Below, one piece after another: positions 14,792 to 22,278 of a stretch of DNA of 32,454 bases. How positions within the stretch are numbered: the stretch's first letter is position 1; every line of letters begins with the position of its first letter. Source of the DNA: an uncultured Clostridia bacterium. GTDB lineage: Bacteria > Bacillota > Clostridia > Oscillospirales > Acutalibacteraceae. The notes under the pieces are model-generated. The model saw only the letters and a program-made list of their open reading frames with translations. It had not been told where the DNA came from and made no database searches. The position numbers and the translations under genes are program-made. The stretch is taken from assembly GCA_937896885.1 (NCBI GenBank), contig CALBNX010000011.1, forward strand, positions 1 through 32,454, in the 5' to 3' direction.

Positions 14792-15886
14792 TTATACATT
14801 AAAACGGAAGAGAACTATATCTCCGTCTTTCATCACATATTCTTTGCCTTCGCTTCGTACTAAACCTTTTTCTTTTGCAGCTTGCATTGAGCCGTTCGCC
14901 ATGAGGTCGTCAAAGTGAATAACTTCTGCACGAATAAATCCACGTTCAAAGTCAGTATGAATTTTACCTGCTGCCTGTGGTGCTTTTGTGCCTTTTTTGA
15001 TTGTCCAAGCACGAACTTCAGGTTGTCCTGCTGTTAAGTATGAGATAAGTCCTAAAAGGTTATATGAACGCTGAATAAGAAGGTCAAGACCGCCCTGTTC
15101 AATACCCAAATCAGCAAGGAACATTTCTTTTTCTTCTTTGTCAAGTTCAGTAATCTGTGCTTCAAGTTCTGCACAAATTGGAAGAGTTTCAGCGCCCTCT
15201 GCTTCTGCAAGCTTGCACACAGCATTATATCTTGCATTGTCGCGAATATCATTTGCGAAGTCTTCTTCACTCATATTGCAAGCATAGATAATTGGTTTTG
15301 ATGAAAGAAGTGCAACTGTGGAGAGAATTTCTCTTTCTTCGTCGTCCATCTCAACTGCACGAGCATTAACACCATTTTCAAGTTCGCCACGAAGACGCTT
15401 TAAGAAATCAACTTCTTTTTGAAGTGACTTGTCGCCTTTAAGGTCTTTTTCACTCTTTGTAATTCTTCTGTCGAGAATTTCAACGTCAGAGAGAATAAGC
15501 TCAAGGTTGATTGTTTCAATATCACGCTGTGGGTCAATGCTACCTTCAACATGGATAATATCGTCATTATCAAAGCAACGAACAACGTGGATAATTGCGT
15601 CAACTTCACGAATATGTGAAAGGAATTTATTGCCAAGACCTTCACCCTTTGATGCACCTTTTACAAGACCTGCAATATCAACGAATTCGATTGTTGCAGG
15701 AGTGATTTTTGCAGGGTTATACATTTCTGCTAATTTGTCAATTCTGTAATCTGGCACTGCAACAACGCCCACATTTGGCTCGATTGTGCAGAAAGCATAG
15801 TTAGCTGACTGTGCACCAGCATTTGTTATAGCATTAAAAAGTGTACTTTTGCCGACATTTGGCAAACCTACGATACCAAGTTTCAT
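14792..15886 (-). CDS. ychF: Ribosome-associated ATPase/GTPase YchF (OLA1 family)
   Basis: A 364-residue Obg-related P-loop NTPase that binds ribosomes and is redox-sensitive in other bacteria. The G1 motif GLPNVGKST is at residues 7-15, followed by NYAFCTIEPN (switch I) and G3 DIAGLVKGAS. The G4 position reads NMSE instead of NKxD, the change that makes YchF prefer ATP. A central helical coiled region and a C-terminal TGS domain (ending GDIVLFRFNV) complete a full-length protein. The start ATG follows AAGGATG. The promoter is divergent from and overlapping that of the TcdA-like gene. No convincing terminator is seen after the stop; transcription may continue into the four-helix gene and tRNA. 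Confidence 0.97.
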   Translation of the reverse strand: MKLGIVGLPNVGKSTLFNAITNAGAQSANYAFCTIEPNVGVVAVPDYRIDKLAEMYNPAKITPATIEFVDIAGLVKGASKGEGLGNKFLSHIREVDAIIHVVRCFDNDDIIHVEGSIDPQRDIETINLELILSDVEILDRRITKSEKDLKGDKSLQKEVDFLKRLRGELENGVNARAVEMDDEEREILSTVALLSSKPIIYACNMSEEDFANDIRDNARYNAVCKLAEAEGAETLPICAELEAQITELDKEEKEMFLADLGIEQGGLDLLIQRSYNLLGLISYLTAGQPEVRAWTIKKGTKAPQAAGKIHTDFERGFIRAEVIHFDDLMANGSMQAAKEKGLVRSEGKEYVMKDGDIVLFRFNV

Positions 15887-15921
15887 AATATCATCCTTAA
15901 TATATAAATTTCCAAAAAAAG

Positions 15922-15950
15922 ATTATACACTATTGCAGGGAATTTTTCAA
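15922..15950 (-). promoter_or_regulatory. ychF promoter
   Basis: Minus-strand -35 TTGAAA (15950-15945), 17-bp spacer, perfect -10 TATAAT (15927-15922). It overlaps the plus-strand promoter of the TcdA-like gene, so the two may exclude each other. Confidence 0.6.
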
Positions 15951-15961
15951 TATGGTAAAAT
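15933..15961 (+). promoter_or_regulatory. Promoter of the TcdA-like gene with extended -10
   Basis: -35 TTGCAG (15933-15938), 17-bp spacer, extended -10 TGGTAAAAT ending at 15961. The core matches the nagB promoter over 15 bases. Confidence 0.55.
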
Positions 15962-15962
15962 A

Positions 15963-15997
15963 AATTCAGAATTCAAAATGCAGAATGCAGAATTGAG
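15963..15997 (+). repeat. Heptamer array D (five units of AATTCAG/AATGCAG type)
   Basis: Units AATTCAG, AATTCAA, AATGCAG, AATGCAG, AATTGAG fill the leader between promoter and start of the TcdA-like gene. They share the AAT-x-C-x-G pattern of arrays A-C with different middle bases. Confidence 0.75.
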
Positions 15998-16004
15998 TGG
16001 TATT

Positions 16005-16679
16005 ATGGAATTTGCAAGAACTGAAAGATTGATTGGTAAAGAAAACCTTGAAAAATTAAAAAATAAAAATATTATTATTTTCGGGCTTGGTGGTGTTGGC
16101 TCTTATGTGGCTGAAGCACTCGCTCGCTCAGGTATTGGCAAAATGACAGTTGTTGATAAGGATACAGTTGACATTACAAACATCAACCGTCAGTTATATG
16201 CACTTCATTCGACCATTGGCAAAGATAAAGCCCAAGTGGCAAAAGAGCGTATTCTTGACATTAATCCTGATTGTCAGGTTACTCCAATCGTTAAAATGTA
16301 TTTGCCTGAAAATGCAGATGAATTTAACCTTGCAGAGTATGACTATATTATTGATGCTATCGACAATGTGACCGCGAAAATCGACCTTGCAATCAAATCG
16401 CAAGAGTTGGGAATACCGATGATTGCATCAATGGGCACAGGCAACAAGCTTGACCCAACGGCATTTAAGATTACTGATATTTATAAAACGGATACTTGTC
16501 CCCTTTGCAGAGTCATGAGAAAAGAATTAAAAACTCGTGGTGTTAAAAAACTCAAGGTGCTTTATTCAACTGAAACACCACAGAATGATGGCGAACGCAC
16601 CCCTGCAAGCATCTCTTTTGTGCCAAGTGTGGCAGGACTCATTATCGCAGGCGAAGTTATTAAGGATTTGATTAAATAA
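16005..16679 (+). CDS. E1/ThiF-fold protein, tRNA threonylcarbamoyladenosine dehydratase (TcdA) type
   Basis: A 224-residue ATP-dependent adenylating enzyme. The best match is TcdA/CsdL, which cyclises the t6A modification next to the anticodon of ANN-decoding tRNAs. The N-terminus FARTERLIGKENLEKLKN is typical. The nucleotide fold shows GLGGVG at residues 27-32, then VDKDTVDITNINRQ (Asp51, Asp53, Asn-Arg-Gln 61-63), DAIDNV and the mid-protein CPLC pair. The C-terminal FVPSVAGLIIAGEVIKDLI is also typical. The frame is open upstream, but that stretch is promoter and repeat array; the ATG at 16005 has only a weak site (GAGTGG at 15995-16000). The MaoC gene follows after 42 bases without a terminator. 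Other E1-like roles (thiamine or molybdopterin pathways) are less likely because no partner genes are present. Confidence 0.87.
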   Translation: MEFARTERLIGKENLEKLKNKNIIIFGLGGVGSYVAEALARSGIGKMTVVDKDTVDITNINRQLYALHSTIGKDKAQVAKERILDINPDCQVTPIVKMYLPENADEFNLAEYDYIIDAIDNVTAKIDLAIKSQELGIPMIASMGTGNKLDPTAFKITDIYKTDTCPLCRVMRKELKTRGVKKLKVLYSTETPQNDGERTPASISFVPSVAGLIIAGEVIKDLIK

Positions 16680-16721
16680 TAATTTTCAAATTTCGGCACA
16701 TATTAAAATCGGGTGAATTTA

Positions 16722-17150
16722 ATGTATTTTGATGATGTTAAAATGGGTATGACAGTTGATATTCCACCTGCTGTCATTGAAAAAGAAAAAATGATGGATT
16801 TTGCTCGTCTTTATGACAATATTCCACTACACACCGACGAAGAATATGCAAAGAAAAGTCCCTTTGGTGGGCTTATTGCACCGGGTGTTATGTCATTTAT
16901 GTCCGTTTGGGCTAAATATCTTGAAGTTGATTTATTCCGCGATGACCTTTTAGCAGGAAAATCAACAAAAATTGAGTGGATAAAGCCTGTTTATGTTGAT
17001 GATGTTCTCACAGCAAAGGCACATGTTACAGGACTTACTCCAAGAAGTGAGAAAAACGGAATTGTAGAGTTAACCATTCACGCTTATAATCAACACGGTG
17101 AACTAGTTTTAACAAATGTAACTGAAGCAATCGTGAAATGCAGACCATAA
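16722..17150 (+). CDS. MaoC-like hot-dog hydratase/dehydratase
   Basis: A 142-residue protein of the R-hydratase group, which adds water to or removes it from acyl-CoA or acyl-ACP type thioesters. The hydratase signature YDNIPLHTDEEYAKKSPFGG and the following LIAPGVMSF carry the catalytic Asp and His (Asp-x-x-x-x-His). The conserved GKSTKIEWIKPVYVDDVL is the hot-dog strand pair. The open frame reaches a GTG at 16713, but that codon lies inside the GGGTG site; the ATG at 16722 gives MYFDDVKMGM, which matches family starts. It is likely co-transcribed with the TcdA-like gene and ends in a strong terminator. Two acyl-CoA ligases lie beyond the terminator on the other strand, so a shared acyl-thioester pathway is possible but unproven. 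Confidence 0.92.
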   Translation: MYFDDVKMGMTVDIPPAVIEKEKMMDFARLYDNIPLHTDEEYAKKSPFGGLIAPGVMSFMSVWAKYLEVDLFRDDLLAGKSTKIEWIKPVYVDDVLTAKAHVTGLTPRSEKNGIVELTIHAYNQHGELVLTNVTEAIVKCRP

Positions 17151-17180
17151 AAAAGAGAGAGTTTAAAAACTCTCTCTTTT
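17151..17180. terminator. Bidirectional terminator between MaoC and thioredoxin genes
   Basis: Stem AAAAGAGAGAG / CTCTCTCTTTT with an A/T loop, extendable to 14 bp. T-runs on both strands serve the two convergent operons. Confidence 0.88.
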
Positions 17181-17184
17181 CTTT

Positions 17185-17496
17185 TTATTCAGCGCAGAAT
17201 TCTGCAATCTGATGTTTTTCTTTTGCACCAACAAAGCGTTTAACTTCTTGTCCTTTATCGAAAAGAATAACTGTTGGAATGCTCATAACACCAAATGTTA
17301 CTGCAAGGTCTGTTGACTCGTCAACATTGAGTTTGCAGACTTTAATGTTTTCGTTTTCTTCTGCAAAAGCTTCCATCTCAGGCATCATATTCTGACAAGG
17401 CATACACCAGTCAGCATAAAAATCGAGAAGGACTTTCTTTTCACTTTTGAGCACTTCTTGTGCAAAATTTTCAAGATTTACTTTTGTAATTGTCAT
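17185..17496 (-). CDS. Thioredoxin
   Basis: A 103-residue thiol-disulfide oxidoreductase of normal thioredoxin length. The active site FYADWCMPCQNM has Cys31 and Cys34, with Met in place of the usual Gly (WCMPC rather than WCGPC), which may shift redox potential. The cis-proline motif SIPTVILF and the FVGA end segment are present. It is the last gene of the minus-strand convoy; its start is one base after the stop of the iron-sulfur flavoprotein gene, with site GGAG in that gene's end. Close coupling to a flavoprotein suggests an electron-transfer pair, possibly with the flavoprotein reducing the thioredoxin or sharing its target; this is inference. Confidence 0.96.
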   Translation of the reverse strand: MTITKVNLENFAQEVLKSEKKVLLDFYADWCMPCQNMMPEMEAFAEENENIKVCKLNVDESTDLAVTFGVMSIPTVILFDKGQEVKRFVGAKEKHQIAEFCAE

Positions 17497-17497
17497 A

Positions 17498-18088
17498 TTA
17501 TCTCACGCTCCTATAAAGCATTTCTGCTTTTTCAATATCTGTACTATCAATGCCACATTTATCAGTATTTCTTGCGAGCATTGTGCCACAGAGTTCAATG
17601 TTAAGTACTGTGAATGCCTGCATCAACTGATGTTTAATGACTTCATAACCAATTTCACCGTCAGAGCCACTTGTAACCATTATGATTGCTTTTCTTCGTT
17701 TCTCAATAGGATTTTTCATATTGCGACGGAAACGAGCTTCATAATAACGCTGAAAACGGTCAATGAGTGCTTTCATTGGTGCTGGAACACCCATAAAATA
17801 AATTGGTGTTGCAAATATTATTATATCCACATCTTCAAACTTTTTAAAGAATTCTTCTAAATCTTTTTTTGAGCAACCTGTAACTGCTTTGCAATATCCA
17901 CAAGCATTGCAAGGAGTCGGGTTCAGGTCATAAAGATTTACGATTTCAATATTTGTCCCTTTTGGGAATTGACGAAGAAGCGCGCCCAAAAGCTTTGCTG
18001 TGTATCCCGTTTTTCTTGGGGACGCCATCAAAGCCAGAACCTTTTTGCCGTTTGAGAATTCTTCATTCATACCTTGTCCTAAAATCAT
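17498..18088 (-). CDS. Iron-sulfur flavoprotein-like NAD(P)H-dependent FMN oxidoreductase
   Basis: A 196-residue flavodoxin-fold protein. The FMN phosphate loop is LMASPRKTGYTAKLL (near residues 20-34). A compact cysteine motif CNACGYCKAVTGC (Cys60, 63, 66, 72) matches the 4Fe-4S-binding pattern of iron-sulfur flavoproteins. The second FMN loop ATPIYFMGVPAPMKALIDR follows. The start ATG overlaps the TGA of the upstream ligase gene as ATGA, with site AGGGGA. A second ATG at 18070 is possible but has poorer spacing. Family members pass electrons between ferredoxin-like donors and small acceptors. It sits between acyl-CoA ligases and a thioredoxin; the physiological acceptor is unknown. Confidence 0.9.
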   Translation of the reverse strand: MILGQGMNEEFSNGKKVLALMASPRKTGYTAKLLGALLRQFPKGTNIEIVNLYDLNPTPCNACGYCKAVTGCSKKDLEEFFKKFEDVDIIIFATPIYFMGVPAPMKALIDRFQRYYEARFRRNMKNPIEKRRKAIIMVTSGSDGEIGYEVIKHQLMQAFTVLNIELCGTMLARNTDKCGIDSTDIEKAEMLYRSVR

Positions 18089-19866
18089 TTTTCTTCCCCT
18101 GTTGTTTCTTCAGCGCTATCTTCCTTTTCGTTTTGTTTAAGGTTAGCATAGCGTTTAATTTTTTGTGTTGTTGTTTTGATAAACTCGTTTTCTCGAATAT
18201 CAAAATTCATAATCTTTTTATATGATGGAAGTTTTTTATTAACTTCTTTAATCGCCTGTGCTATCTGCTCACGAATTTCTTCTTGAGTGATTTCTTGACG
18301 TTTAAGGTTTTCTTTAATTTTCTCATAGTTAGGATAAATCTGTGCTGAAACTGTTGTTTCGTCGTTTTCAGTTTCAACGCCATAAACCATACTTTCTTCT
18401 ATGAGTGGGTTATTGTTTAGATAGACTTCAACTTCTTCTGGGAAGATATTTTTACCATTCTTTGTAACAATAACATTCTTGCAACGACCTGTGATTTTAT
18501 AACAGTTGTTTCTGTCAACAACACCCAAGTCACCCGTTTTAAACCATCCGTCAGGTGTAAGCACTTCGTCAGTTGCATCTTGATTTTTATAATAACCAAG
18601 CATAACCATTGGGCCTTTTATCCAAATTTCACCAACCCCCAAATCGTCAGGGTCATTGATTCTTGCCTCTACATTTGGAAGTGGTGTTCCGATTGAGTCA
18701 GGCAACATCAATTTATCGTGGTTGCCGATAACAAGTGGTGCACATTCTGTAAGACCATAACCAATATAAATATCAATACCCATATTGATAAAATCTTCTG
18801 CTACTCTTGGGTCAAGAGCAGATGCACCTGTGATGAGAAGACGAAGTCTGCCACCAAAGTTTTCGATAACTTCGTTAAAGAGCTTTCTACCGATATTCTT
18901 TGAACCGAATGCACGGCCAACAGATGATGCAGCCTTACCGAATCCAAAAATTGCGCTACCGCCCTTTTTCTCACCGATTTTCTTCATAATTCTTGCATAG
19001 AATTTTTCAATCATCAATGGAACTGTGATAAAAACTGTTGGCTTGATATCTGCCATATCCTGAGTGATATAACGAATACCACGACAGAATGCAATGCAAG
19101 CACCTGAATAAAGAATAAGCAAAAATCCCAATGTACATTCATAAGTATGGTGAATTGGAAGCACCGAAAGAAGTTGGTCTTCGGGATAAACCTTAACTAC
19201 TCCGCTAATATTGTTAATAACACCGCAGATATTACTCATACTCAGACAAACGCCCTTTGAAACACCTGTTGTGCCAGATGTAAACAAAAGTGACACCATT
19301 GCTTCAGGGTCAAGTGTTATATCATTAAGGCTCTTTACACCTTTTTTATATAAGGCTCTGCCCTCTTCAAAATATTCATTAAAATAGATTACACCATCAA
19401 GGTCAATTTCGTCAAAGCAATAGAATTTAAAATCTTTCGGAAGCTTATCTTTTCTCTCATAGAGTTCTTTGATATATTTCTTATCACCAAAGATTGCGCA
19501 AGAGTCAGAATCACACAAAATATCAACCATATTATCTGCTGTGAGTTCTTTATCCATTGGCACAATAACATTATTACTGCAAGTTACTGCAAGATAAGTC
19601 ACAGCCCATTTATATGAGTTTACACCTACAACTGCAATGTGATTTCTTGAATATCCGTCTTTAATAATACTGTTACCAAGATAATAAACATCGTGACGCA
19701 ATTGTTTATATGAAACATCATAATAAACTCCGTCTTTGTTTCTTAATTTGTAAGCAGGTCGGTCAGAATAAAGTCTTTCACTATTGTCAATGAGTTCTTT
19801 AAAGGTTTTAATTTCATTAACTTCATAAAAAGATTTGTTCACGGGGAAATTGGCTTCATAAGTCAT
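18085..19866 (-). CDS. Long-chain acyl-CoA ligase-like AMP-binding enzyme, second of a tandem pair
   Basis: A 593-residue adenylate-forming enzyme predicted to activate a carboxylic (probably fatty) acid to acyl-AMP and then acyl-CoA. The P-loop LLFTSGTTGVSKGVCLS, the core motif YIGYGLTECAPLV, the hinge region DGWFKTGDLGVVD and the late KNGKNIFPEEVE with conserved lysines are all present. The ATG follows GAGGT, 14 bases after the stop of its paralogue. The C-terminus adds an acidic tail (EDSAEETTGEEK). It is very similar to the preceding gene over its whole length, more so in the C-terminal third. Its 3' end overlaps the flavoprotein start by 4 bases. Acyl-ACP synthetase activity or acids other than long-chain fatty acids cannot be excluded. 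Confidence 0.93.
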   Translation of the reverse strand: MTYEANFPVNKSFYEVNEIKTFKELIDNSERLYSDRPAYKLRNKDGVYYDVSYKQLRHDVYYLGNSIIKDGYSRNHIAVVGVNSYKWAVTYLAVTCSNNVIVPMDKELTADNMVDILCDSDSCAIFGDKKYIKELYERKDKLPKDFKFYCFDEIDLDGVIYFNEYFEEGRALYKKGVKSLNDITLDPEAMVSLLFTSGTTGVSKGVCLSMSNICGVINNISGVVKVYPEDQLLSVLPIHHTYECTLGFLLILYSGACIAFCRGIRYITQDMADIKPTVFITVPLMIEKFYARIMKKIGEKKGGSAIFGFGKAASSVGRAFGSKNIGRKLFNEVIENFGGRLRLLITGASALDPRVAEDFINMGIDIYIGYGLTECAPLVIGNHDKLMLPDSIGTPLPNVEARINDPDDLGVGEIWIKGPMVMLGYYKNQDATDEVLTPDGWFKTGDLGVVDRNNCYKITGRCKNVIVTKNGKNIFPEEVEVYLNNNPLIEESMVYGVETENDETTVSAQIYPNYEKIKENLKRQEITQEEIREQIAQAIKEVNKKLPSYKKIMNFDIRENEFIKTTTQKIKRYANLKQNEKEDSAEETTGEEK

Positions 19867-19880
19867 AATTTTTACCTCGT

Positions 19881-21629
19881 TTATTTTTTATTGTCTTTTT
19901 TGATATTTGCCTGACGCTTGATTTTGTGAGTTGTTGTTTTTACAAATTCTTCCTCACGAACATCAAATTGCATAACCTTTTTATAACCTGGAAGCTTCTT
20001 GTTAACTTCTTTGATAGCGTCTGCAATTGCATTTCTTATTTCTTCTTGTGTCAATTCCTGACGCTTAAGATTCTCTTTGATTTTTTCATAGTTAGGGTAA
20101 ATCTGTGCAGAAACTGTTGTTTCGTCGTTACCACTTTCTTCGCCATAAACCATACTTTCTTCAATGAATGGGTTATTGTTGAGATAGAGTTCAACTTCTT
20201 CAGGGAAGATATTTTTACCATTCTTTGTGACGATAACATTCTTGCAACGACCTGTGATTTTATAACAATTATGCTCATCAACAACGCCTAAATCACCTGT
20301 TCTGAACCATCCGTCAGGGGTGATTACTTCAGCAGTTGCTTCAGGATTTTTATAATAACCTTGCATAACCATTGGACCACGCACCCAGATTTCACCAACG
20401 CCCAAATCATCAGGATTATGGATTTTTGCTTCAATATTTGGAAGTGGTGTACCGACTGAGTCTGTGAGCATCAATCTGTCGTTATTAACCATTACGATTG
20501 GTGAAGTTTCTGTAAGACCATAACCGATATAAAGGTCGATACCCATTGTCATAAAATCTTCTGCAACTCTTGGGTCAAGAGCAGATGCACCTGTAACGAT
20601 AAGACGAAGTTTGCCACCAAAGGTTTCAATAACCTCGTTGAAAAGCTTTCTACCAATAGATTTTGAGCCAAATGCACGACCAACCATTGATGCACTTTTA
20701 CCAAATTTGAAAATTGCACTTCCTGCAGTTTTTGCAGAGATTTTCTTAACAATTCTTGCGTGGAATTTTTCAAGCATCAAAGGAACTGTAACGAAAATTG
20801 TTGGTTGAACTTCTTTCATATCCTGCATAATATAACGAAGTCCACGACTGAATGAAATACAAGCACCTGAATAAATGAATGCGAAAAAGCCGACTGTGCA
20901 CTCATAAGTGTGGTGAATTGGAAGAACTGATAAACAGTTATCATCAGGATTAACCTTAACAACACTCAAAACGCTAACAACGTCAAAACAGATATTATAT
21001 TGGCTAAGGCAAACGCCTTTTGACACACCTGTTGTACCAGATGTGAAAAGAATTGCTGCTGTTGCGTCTTTATCAAGTTTTATGTCGCTGAGATATCTTG
21101 TACCACTATGATACATATCTCTACCCTCTTGCAACCAATCAGAAAATTTAACAACACCATCTTCTTCATTATCATCAAAGCAAACAAACACAAAGTTTTC
21201 TGGCAATTCATCTTTTCTTTCTTTGATTGCGTTTATATATTTTTTGTCACCAAAAAGCATTACAGAATCTGAGTCTTTGAGAATATCCATAATGTTATCT
21301 GTGAGCAATTCTTTATCAATTGGCACAATAACATTATCACTGCAAGTAACTGCCATATATGTCACTTGCCAACGATATGAACTTGCACCGATAACTGCGA
21401 TATGACTTCTTGAATAGCCTTTTTTAATAAGAGAGTTACCCATATAATAAATATCGTGACGGAATTTTTTATAAGTTACATTATAAAGCACACCGTCTTT
21501 ATTTTTAAGTTTATAGGCAGGTCTGTCAGAATAGAGACTCTCGCTTCTGTCAATCATTTCCTTAAATGTTTCAACCTGTGGCAAGTCATAATAAGGACGA
21601 TTTATTGGGAATATTCTTTCTACACTCAT
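19881..21629 (-). CDS. Long-chain acyl-CoA ligase-like AMP-binding enzyme, first of a tandem pair
   Basis: A 582-residue paralogue of the following gene with the same motif order: ILFTSGTTGVSKGVCLS, YIGYGLTETSPIV, DGWFRTGDLGVVD and KNGKNIFPEEVE. The core Thr-Glu-Thr-Ser replaces Thr-Glu-Cys-Ala of its neighbour, a change next to the substrate pocket that may mean different acid preference. It ends with a basic rather than an acidic tail (RQANIKKDNKK). The ATG has site GAGGT. A promoter lies in the end of rnmV, so this gene may lead its own unit of ligase, ligase, flavoprotein and thioredoxin while also receiving read-through from the comEC operon. No membrane anchor is seen. Confidence 0.93.
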   Translation of the reverse strand: MSVERIFPINRPYYDLPQVETFKEMIDRSESLYSDRPAYKLKNKDGVLYNVTYKKFRHDIYYMGNSLIKKGYSRSHIAVIGASSYRWQVTYMAVTCSDNVIVPIDKELLTDNIMDILKDSDSVMLFGDKKYINAIKERKDELPENFVFVCFDDNEEDGVVKFSDWLQEGRDMYHSGTRYLSDIKLDKDATAAILFTSGTTGVSKGVCLSQYNICFDVVSVLSVVKVNPDDNCLSVLPIHHTYECTVGFFAFIYSGACISFSRGLRYIMQDMKEVQPTIFVTVPLMLEKFHARIVKKISAKTAGSAIFKFGKSASMVGRAFGSKSIGRKLFNEVIETFGGKLRLIVTGASALDPRVAEDFMTMGIDLYIGYGLTETSPIVMVNNDRLMLTDSVGTPLPNIEAKIHNPDDLGVGEIWVRGPMVMQGYYKNPEATAEVITPDGWFRTGDLGVVDEHNCYKITGRCKNVIVTKNGKNIFPEEVELYLNNNPFIEESMVYGEESGNDETTVSAQIYPNYEKIKENLKRQELTQEEIRNAIADAIKEVNKKLPGYKKVMQFDVREEEFVKTTTHKIKRQANIKKDNKK

Positions 21630-21667
21630 TTATAAATACCTCATATCTGTAAATCAATAGAAATAAA

Positions 21668-21696
21668 ATTCTATCATATTTTCATTATTTTATCAA
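21668..21696 (-). promoter_or_regulatory. Internal promoter for the ligase-flavoprotein-thioredoxin unit
   Basis: Minus-strand -35 TTGATA (21696-21691), 17-bp spacer, -10 TAGAAT (21673-21668) with TG one base upstream. The -35 lies inside the last codons of rnmV. Confidence 0.55.
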
Positions 21697-22275
21697 ACTG
21701 TTAATTGCGTTTTTATAATCATCATAAGTCATATATGAATTTATGATTTTAAGCAGAGCAGATGATGAAATTCTTTCAGGCAACCCAAGACTTTTAGCAA
21801 GGTTTTTTCTTATTTCACTGCTATTGTCACGACCGCTGATTCCGTCTTCAAAAAAGTCGGTGCGAGTTATTTCACGACCTTCTTTTTTATCGTTTTCGCT
21901 ACAAAAGACACCTGCTTTTTGCAAAGCGGACATAATAAGCTCTGTGCTTATTCCCTCAACGCCCAATTTGCCTTCTTTGCTCATTTCGGTCTTGCGTTTT
22001 TCCTTACCATAAACATCAGGAATATACACATTTTTTATGTTTTCACTTTTAGTTATTCCGTTTATAAACGAACGGATTTTAAACCCAGCCGAGTCAGAAT
22101 CTGTCATAATTATTATTCCACGCTTCTCACTCAAAAAACGGATTAACTGTTGTTTTTCTTTATCTTTGAAGATGGCAAATCCGTCAGTTTCGATTATGAC
22201 TGTATCAAGAATACCTGACAATTTGATTTTGTCATATTTGCCTTCAACAATTACTGCTTCGTTTATCTTAATCAT
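21685..22275 (-). CDS. rnmV: Ribonuclease M5-like Toprim protein
   Basis: A 196-residue protein of the ribonuclease M5 family, which in Bacillota trims 5S rRNA precursors. The Toprim domain shows AVIVEGKYDKIKL (catalytic Glu) and IIIMTDSDSAGFKIR (the Asp-x-Asp motif). A middle insert with GKEKRKTEMSKEGKLGVEG and a helical C-terminal region (SGRDNSSEIRKNLAKSLGLP) match the M5-specific part. The start is 3 bases after the holA stop, with AAGGT in the end of holA. A ksgA neighbour, common for rnmV, is absent here. No 5S rRNA gene lies in the window. Confidence 0.9.
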   Translation of the reverse strand: MIKINEAVIVEGKYDKIKLSGILDTVIIETDGFAIFKDKEKQQLIRFLSEKRGIIIMTDSDSAGFKIRSFINGITKSENIKNVYIPDVYGKEKRKTEMSKEGKLGVEGISTELIMSALQKAGVFCSENDKKEGREITRTDFFEDGISGRDNSSEIRKNLAKSLGLPERISSSALLKIINSYMTYDDYKNAINSLIK

Positions 22276-22278
22276 AAT

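Noticed and set aside
14788..14806. Inverted repeat CGTTTTA / TAAAACG considered as the ychF terminator
   Set aside because: It overlaps the ychF stop region, is short and AT-rich, and is followed by A-rich rather than T-rich sequence in the direction of ychF.
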